Source: BM524 sp041554435 (GTDB taxonomy: Bacteria > Bacteroidota > Bacteroidia > Bacteroidales > F082). Taken from it: a DNA stretch of 19,336 nucleotides. Made by a program: the position numbers and the translations under genes. Shown here in pieces: positions 15,864 through 19,336 of the stretch. Where the stretch lies: NCBI GenBank assembly GCA_041554435.1, contig JBFFLX010000060.1:1-19336 (forward strand), written 5' to 3'. Each line of letters opens with the position of its first letter. Position 1 is the first letter of the stretch. Under the pieces are notes generated by a model. That model was given only the letters and a program-made list of their open reading frames with translations. It had not been told where the DNA came from and did not search any database.

Positions 15864-17589
15864 AAAACTTTTGATCTTTTATCTTTTTATCCAACAAATC
15901 GGAATAATCTTTCATGGTTTTTGCTTTTTTCCAATAAGTTAATGCCTCTTCTTTTTTGCCCAATTTAAATAAAATATCACCGTAATGTTCATTAACTACA
16001 CCACTGGTATCGCCTCCATTTTGGTAGGCCTTTTTTATCCAACTTAAAGCCTCTTCGTATTTTTCTTGTTGAAACAAAACCCAGGCATATGTATCTAAAT
16101 TATTGTTGTTGTATGGATCTAATTCAACTGCTTTTCTGGACATTTCTGCTGCCTTGTCAAGATTTTTCTTGTCAAGAGAAAGATAATAAGCATAGTTATT
16201 TAATACTATAGTGTTATTAGGATTGATTTTTAATGACTTATCAAAGGCGTCATAGCAAGCAGTTTTATTTCCCATTTGATTGTAAGCATCTCCCAGAGAG
16301 GAATAAAATTGTTCCAATAATGGATTATTGTTTACCACAAAATCTTTTCCTTTTTCGAGTTTTTTAATGGCTTTATCGTATTCTTTATTCTGAGCATAGG
16401 ATATTCCTGCAAAAAACCATGGTAAAGGGTATGAAGGAAAATATTCCAATGCTTTTTCCGAATCTTCAATAAGACGATCATAATCTTCAAGATACAGGCT
16501 ACAGAAAAGCAATTGTTCCCATGTTGCATAATTTGAGCCATCGGATTTTACAATATCAGCAAATATTTTTCGAGCCTCTTCATAATTTTTATTTTCGTAA
16601 AGCATAGAAGCATTGAAAGTATTTGCAATCGGTTCGTCAGGATGTGTTTTCTTGATGATTTCTGAAATCTCCAAAGCCTGCTGCTTTTGCTCTTCGCTTA
16701 GTTCTCCTTTATAATAACTAACGAGGATATTTATTTTAGTGTTGATATCCAGGTCTTTATTGGCCATTCCTAGTTTAAGTTCTTCGAAGGATTTATCGTA
16801 TTGTTTTTTTTCACGATAGAAATCGGCAAGGGAAATATGAGCAAACTGATCGTCAGGATTTAGTTCCAAAACCTTATGGTAAGCCCATATTGCCTTATCA
16901 ATGTCTTTGATTTTGGTTGCGTACTCAGCATACATTGCATAATATTTGCTGTCATTAGGATTATATTTTATAAGCTTATCATACTCTTCAAAGGCTTTGG
17001 CATCTTTTCCCATGCTATGGTATATGTCTGCCTTTTGCATGGTAAGACCTTCGTTCATTCCAAGTATCTCTTCCATGCGGTTGAAATATTTTATGGCATT
17101 TTCATAGTCCTTGGTATAATAATATGCAAATGCCAGTTCCTGTATGAAGTTAACGTCGTTTGGATATTCTGAAACCAGTAATTCATAGTCTTTTAGGTAA
17201 ACATCTAAATCCCCTGTTTCCTTAGCAATACGGGCATGTAATACTCTGTACCACTTATTGGAATTATCGTTTTCTATTGCTGTTTCCGAAAAAGTAAGAG
17301 CCTCGTCTTTTCTTCCCATCTGCAATAGTAATCGTGCTTTCTCATAATTTGCCGCTGCGTTAGATGGAATTATTTCCAGCGATTGATCCATTAACTTTAA
17401 TGCTTCCTCAAAATTGCCCTTTTCCCTTTCAATAACTGATTGTGCAAATAAATCAGCCTGACGGTATTTTTGCTGTTCTGTAGGTTTTTTATGTTTTTTG
17501 CCTCCACCATTAATTCCGGCATTAAGGTTAGCGGGTATTATTAATACCAAAACCAGGAAAGCAAAAATTGTTTTTTTATCTATTTTCAT
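15856..17589 (-). CDS. Exported tetratricopeptide-repeat protein
   Basis: This is a 577-aa protein made almost wholly of TPR helical pairs after a signal peptide (about 1-24, ending NLNAG) and a basic linker. Repeats are seen throughout, for example ALKLMDQSLEIIPSNAAANYEKARLL, the AIWAYHKVLELNPDDQFAHI area and KALEYFPSYPLPWFFAGISYAQ, each with the small/aromatic spacing and terminal P typical of TPR. The last units end near KKEEALTYWKKAK. It is a scaffold probably in the periplasm, possibly outer-membrane associated; partners are unknown but may be the DUF4292 lipoprotein and EnvC-like protein encoded just downstream. I take the ATG at 17589; the preceding TTG at 17592 only adds one residue. 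The 84-bp gap to dut has no terminator, only a GCCCGGGC palindrome. Confidence 0.88.
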   Translation of the reverse strand: MKIDKKTIFAFLVLVLIIPANLNAGINGGGKKHKKPTEQQKYRQADLFAQSVIEREKGNFEEALKLMDQSLEIIPSNAAANYEKARLLLQMGRKDEALTFSETAIENDNSNKWYRVLHARIAKETGDLDVYLKDYELLVSEYPNDVNFIQELAFAYYYTKDYENAIKYFNRMEEILGMNEGLTMQKADIYHSMGKDAKAFEEYDKLIKYNPNDSKYYAMYAEYATKIKDIDKAIWAYHKVLELNPDDQFAHISLADFYREKKQYDKSFEELKLGMANKDLDINTKINILVSYYKGELSEEQKQQALEISEIIKKTHPDEPIANTFNASMLYENKNYEEARKIFADIVKSDGSNYATWEQLLFCSLYLEDYDRLIEDSEKALEYFPSYPLPWFFAGISYAQNKEYDKAIKKLEKGKDFVVNNNPLLEQFYSSLGDAYNQMGNKTACYDAFDKSLKINPNNTIVLNNYAYYLSLDKKNLDKAAEMSRKAVELDPYNNNNLDTYAWVLFQQEKYEEALSWIKKAYQNGGDTSGVVNEHYGDILFKLGKKEEALTYWKKAKTMKDYSDLLDKKIKDQKFYE

Positions 17590-17673
17590 CAATACATTTT
17601 TAATTATCTATCAACATTTTTTGTAATAGATTTTTAATTCACAAGACTTTTAAAGCCCGGGCAAATTATTATG

Positions 17674-18108
17674 TCACTTTTTTCCTGTATGACCAAATCC
17701 TCCTGCACCACGGTCGGTTTCCGAAAGAACATCTACCTCTTCCAACTCGGCTTGCTCATGAGCGGAAATTATCATTTGTGCTATTCTTTCTCCGTCTTTT
17801 ATTTCAAACTCAGTATCTGAAAGGTTTACGAGAATAACTTTAACTTCTCCTCTGTAGTCAGCATCTATTGTGCCGGGAGTATTTAAAACCGAAATGCCGT
17901 GTTTAAATGCCAATCCGCTTCTGGGACGTATTTGTGCTTCATAACCAACAGGTAACTCGATGAAAAGTCCGGTTGGCACCAAAGTTCTTTGTAAGGGTTT
18001 TAAAACAATACTGTTGTCCAACTCTGCACGAAGATCCATTCCAGCCGAAGCAATGGTCTCGTATTTTGGTAAATCGTGCTTTGATTTGTTGACTACTCTA
18101 ATTTTCAT
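17674..18108 (-). CDS. dut: Deoxyuridine 5'-triphosphate nucleotidohydrolase (dUTPase)
   Basis: dUTPase hydrolyses dUTP to dUMP and pyrophosphate, keeping uracil out of DNA and supplying dTMP synthesis. It acts as a cytoplasmic homotrimer. All five trimeric dUTPase motifs are present in order: ASAGMDLRAE, PRSGLAFKHGI, LNTPGTIDADYRGE (catalytic Asp in IDADYRG), GERIAQMI, and the C-terminal glycine-rich RGAGGFGHTG arm with its Phe. I choose the ATG at 18108, giving 144 aa, the usual length. The longer frame from TTG 18138 overlaps the promoter -7 element. It is the first gene of the - strand operon. Its coupling to envelope genes is a neighbourhood I remember from Bacteroidota rather than a functional link I can show. 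Confidence 0.97.
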   Translation of the reverse strand: MKIRVVNKSKHDLPKYETIASAGMDLRAELDNSIVLKPLQRTLVPTGLFIELPVGYEAQIRPRSGLAFKHGISVLNTPGTIDADYRGEVKVILVNLSDTEFEIKDGERIAQMIISAHEQAELEEVDVLSETDRGAGGFGHTGKK

Positions 18109-18135
18109 ACAGATAATTTTATTTCTCAAAAAAGG

Positions 18136-18143
18136 CAAAAGTA
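18136..18143 (-). promoter_or_regulatory. Bacteroidota -7 promoter element for the dut operon
   Basis: Read on the - strand this is TACTTTTG, an exact TAnnTTTG match, 27 bp before the dut ATG. That predicts a leader of about 20 nt. A -33 TTTG is not obvious; an AGTTTAAAA stretch lies near the expected distance. It marks the right edge of the gene-bearing region before the repeat island. Confidence 0.6.
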
Positions 18144-18144
18144 A

Positions 18145-18310
18145 GGAATTACAGAAAATGATTTTAAACTCATAAGTTATAAGTTCATAAAGTTAGTTTG
18201 AGTTATCCCGAGGCCTCGGGAGTGCACTAAAGTTCATGGAGTTCATAGAGTGCCTTGAGTTATGAGTTAAAAGTGCGCTAAAGTTACAAGTGCCTAGAGT
18301 TTTTGTTTTA
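18145..18310. repeat. Gene-free repeat island, left part: AGTTCATAG and AGTGCCT-type words
   Basis: After the dut promoter there is no credible ORF for about 1 kb. This first part is made of overlapping short words: AAGTTATAAGTT, AGTTCATAAAGTT, AGTTCATGGAGTTCATAGAGT and four copies of a 14-nt word close to RAGTGCCTDRAGTT, at 18220, 18248, 18271 and 18288. A 16-bp perfect GC-rich palindrome interrupts it at 18206-18221. No coding or RNA-gene signal was recognised. Confidence 0.8.
18206..18221. repeat. Perfect 16-bp GC-rich palindrome
   Basis: TCCCGAGGCCTCGGGA is self-complementary over all 16 bases and stands out in an AT-rich island. With no loop it is a poor terminator in isolation and has no T-tract. 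It could be a protein-binding palindrome, a cruciform, or the remains of a small palindromic repeat element. Confidence 0.85.
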
Positions 18311-18313
18311 CCA

Positions 18314-18431
18314 CTAATGACCAATGACCAATGACCAGTCACCAGTCACCAGTCTTCATTGTCCATTTTCAATTATCAATTTTCCATTAAAAAAGTGCCT
18401 TGAGTTACATTTGAAACCAAAAACGAACCTG
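18314..18431. repeat. 7-nt periodic array and direct repeat, copy A
   Basis: The block reads in 7-nt words: CTAATGA, CCAATGA x2, CCAGTCA x2, CCAGTCT, TCATTGT, CCATTTT, CAATTAT, CAATTTT, then CCATTAAAAA and a RAGTGCCTDRAGTT word. From 18349 to 18431 it matches copy B (18843-18925) at 81 of 83 positions by my count. The number of CCAATGA and CCAGTCA words is lower than in copy B. Confidence 0.92.
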
Positions 18432-18660
18432 CATCATGCATCCTGTAACATGCAACAATTAAAAGTGCCTGGAGTTCATAGAGTTCATAGAGTTATGAGT
18501 TAAAAGTGCCTAGAGTTAAAAGTTGAAACGAACTCGCAACTCGCAACTTGCAACTCGCAACAAATAAAAAAGTGCCTAAAGTTAAAAGTTACAAGTGCCT
18601 AAAGTTATTACTTAAAGGTACCATAAGTTATATATGATTCAACGAAGGCTACTGTGTTGA
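18432..18660. repeat. Repeat island, middle part: GCAAC words and AAGTGCCT words
   Basis: This part contains a CATGCA/ATGCAAC-rich stretch (18431-18457) and AGTTCATAG tandem words (about 18473-18492). There are four RAGTGCCTDRAGTT copies at 18463, 18504, 18570 and 18593. A 7-nt periodic AACTCGC/AACTTGC run lies at 18531-18562. From about 18607 to 18660 the sequence is non-repetitive and I see nothing in it. Confidence 0.8.
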
Positions 18661-18671
18661 TTTTGTTAATG

Positions 18672-18779
18672 ATAGGAACACGGATGACGCGGATCGAGCG
18701 GATAATGGCGGATTCGTCATGGGGGTAAATAAACAAATCCGCGTAAACCTGCCACACCGTCAGGCAGGCGCGTTCCTAT
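18672..18779. repeat. 108-bp inverted GGAT-word element with 8-bp terminal inverted repeats
   Basis: It is bounded by ATAGGAAC (18672-18679) and GTTCCTAT (18772-18779). The left arm has repeated CGGAT words at roughly 9-10-nt spacing, ending GCGGATT (18708-18714). The right arm starts with the complement AATCCGC (18736-18742). A small hairpin CCTGCC/GGCAGG (18748-18768, 9-nt loop) lies inside the right arm and breaks its pairing with the left. It has no ORF and no clear target-site duplication. It could be a small non-autonomous palindromic element or a folded RNA. Confidence 0.75.
18748..18768. repeat. Small REP-like hairpin nested in the GGAT element
   Basis: CCTGCC and GGCAGG pair over 6 bp around a 9-nt loop. 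It is GC-rich in an AT-rich setting, and no T-tract follows directly (the next bases are CGCG). It looks like an insertion into, or replacement of, CGGAT words of the right arm. Confidence 0.6.
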
Positions 18780-18793
18780 TTTTTACGAATAGT

Positions 18794-18925
18794 CCAATGA
18801 CCAATGACCAATGACCAATGACCAGTCACCAGTCACCAGTCACCAGTCTTCATTGTCCATTTTCAATTATCAATTTTCCATTAAAAAAGTGCCTGGAGTT
18901 ACATTTGAAACCCAAAACGAACCTG
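18794..18925. repeat. 7-nt periodic array and direct repeat, copy B
   Basis: CCAATGA x4, CCAGTCA x3 and CCAGTCT lead into the same TCATTGT, CCATTTT, CAATTAT, CAATTTT series as copy A. The segment 18843-18925 differs from 18349-18431 at two positions. The two copies thus differ mainly in the number of 7-nt words, the pattern left by replication slippage or unequal recombination. Confidence 0.92.
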
Positions 18926-19140
18926 TAACTTGTGACATGCAACATAAAAAGTTCATAGAGTTCATAGAGTGCCTTGAGTTATAAGTGCCTAGAGTTAAAA
19001 GTTGGAAACCAAATCAAACCTGCGACCTGCAACATGAGACATGCAATTTCCGCAACTCGCAACCCGTAACTCGCAACATTTAATAAAATCACCCCAATCT
19101 ATTTTCATTAACCATTATCAATTATCCATTGTCAATTAAT
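18926..19140. repeat. Repeat island, right part
   Basis: The same vocabulary as after copy A appears in the same order. ACATGCAAC is followed by AGTTCATAG tandem words (18950-18968) and RAGTGCCTDRAGTT words at 18967 and 18983. Then come CCTGCGACCTGCAACATG-type words and an AACTCGC/AACCCGT run (19052-19077). The end is a CATTAACCATTATCAATTATC 7-nt series to about 19140. No gene is seen. Confidence 0.78.
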
Positions 19141-19154
19141 CAGTTATTTTTTAT

Positions 19155-19162
19155 TATATTTG
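19155..19162 (+). promoter_or_regulatory. Bacteroidota -7 promoter element for the rightmost ORF
   Basis: TATATTTG is an exact TAnnTTTG match, 25 bp before the ATG at 19188. A TTG at 19129-19131 is a possible -33 element, though its spacing of 23 nt is slightly long. It marks the end of the repeat island and supports transcription to the right. Confidence 0.55.
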
Positions 19163-19187
19163 GAAAACAATACAGCCCTACAATAAA

Positions 19188-19336
19188 ATGTTGACTGACA
19201 AACATACATGCATTAGACCCTTTGGTGTTTTTAAAAAGACATTAAACGTCTGTATGTCAGGTGCTTATACCCCCCCCGTTTTTGTTTAACTTTAATATTA
19301 GTACTAATGTATGCTAGCAATTTAACATTTAAAATA
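19188..19336 (+). CDS. 5' end of a possible exported protein, out of frame across a C8 tract
   Basis: The ATG at 19188 has an A-rich upstream (ACAATAAAATG) and lies a normal distance from a -7 element. Its frame (MLTDKHTCIRPF...KKTLNVCMSGAYTPP) stops at 19287-19289, just after a run of eight C (19270-19277). If the tract had one more C, or two fewer, the frame would continue into the hydrophobic segment RFCLTLILVLMYASNLTFKI and stay open to the window end, like a signal peptide with a long N-region. As written, the ORF is 33 codons. It could be phase-variable, a sequencing or assembly indel, or the true start could be ATG 19307 or later. The protein family cannot be told because the window ends here. 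Confidence 0.4.
19270..19277. repeat. C8 homopolymer tract
   Basis: Eight consecutive C residues lie in an otherwise AT-rich stretch, about 80 bp into the predicted coding start at 19188. Such tracts are hotspots for slipped-strand mispairing and also for sequencing errors. Confidence 0.95.

Noticed and set aside
17656..17663. GCCCGGGC palindrome between dut and the TPR gene as a terminator
   Set aside because: It has no loop and no T-tract in the transcription direction, so it is unlikely to split the operon.
18109..18138. Longer dut start at TTG 18138
   Set aside because: It overlaps the TACTTTTG promoter element and adds ten residues not expected in this family. The ATG at 18108 gives the usual 144 aa.
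18314..18850. CRISPR array
   Set aside because: The repeat units are 7-14 nt and contiguous or irregular. There are no 25-40 nt repeats with unique equal-length spacers and no cas genes.
19296..19307. ATTAGTACTAAT palindrome as an operator
   Set aside because: It is a 12-bp AT-rich palindrome that falls within the putative coding frame after the C8 tract. The composition makes chance occurrence plausible and nothing else supports regulation.

Overview
The window looks like a chromosomal segment of a marine or gut-type Bacteroidota, probably Bacteroidales/Marinilabiliales-like. The evidence is AT-rich DNA, two secreted proteases ending in type IX secretion (T9SS) sorting domains, -7 elements of the TAnnTTTG type, no need for Shine-Dalgarno sequences, and two gene neighbourhoods I remember as typical of the phylum: ybeY-mnmG-methyltransferase-kinase, and dut-TPR-DUF4292-EnvC. 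No rRNA, tRNA, CRISPR array, transposase or phage gene was seen.

Layout. (1) 1-7516, + strand: a compact housekeeping run. It holds the 3' end of an unrecognised gene, ybeY (rRNA maturation RNase), mnmG (tRNA wobble-uridine modification), a zinc-ribbon SAM methyltransferase, a very large 1211-aa orphan sensor histidine kinase and a META-domain lipoprotein. Genes overlap or nearly touch. Two identical 16-bp parS-like palindromes flank mnmG, suggesting a ParB-loading, origin-proximal region. (2) 7569-13730, + strand: two separately expressed exported proteases, a gingipain-type C25 cysteine peptidase and an S8 subtilase, separated by a strong intrinsic terminator. (3) 13723-13818: an 8-bp tandem repeat fills the gap between converging transcription units and contains the subtilase stop codon. 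(4) 13826-18108, - strand: dut, a large TPR protein, a DUF4292 lipoprotein and an EnvC-like protein with a degenerate LytM domain. These are probably co-transcribed from a promoter just upstream of dut and serve nucleotide-pool hygiene plus cell-envelope functions. (5) 18145-19140: about 1 kb without genes, built almost wholly of short-word repeats: 7-nt periodic arrays, twelve copies of a 14-nt word, two 83-bp direct copies, palindromes, and a 108-bp inverted array with a nested hairpin. (6) 19155-19336: a consensus promoter, then a start codon, then a C8 homopolymer that puts the ORF out of frame with a hydrophobic signal-peptide-like segment running off the window. This could be a phase-variable exported protein or an indel.

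The most notable signals are the parS pair, the intergenic word-repeat island and the poly-C switch. No new defence or mobile system could be supported from this sequence.
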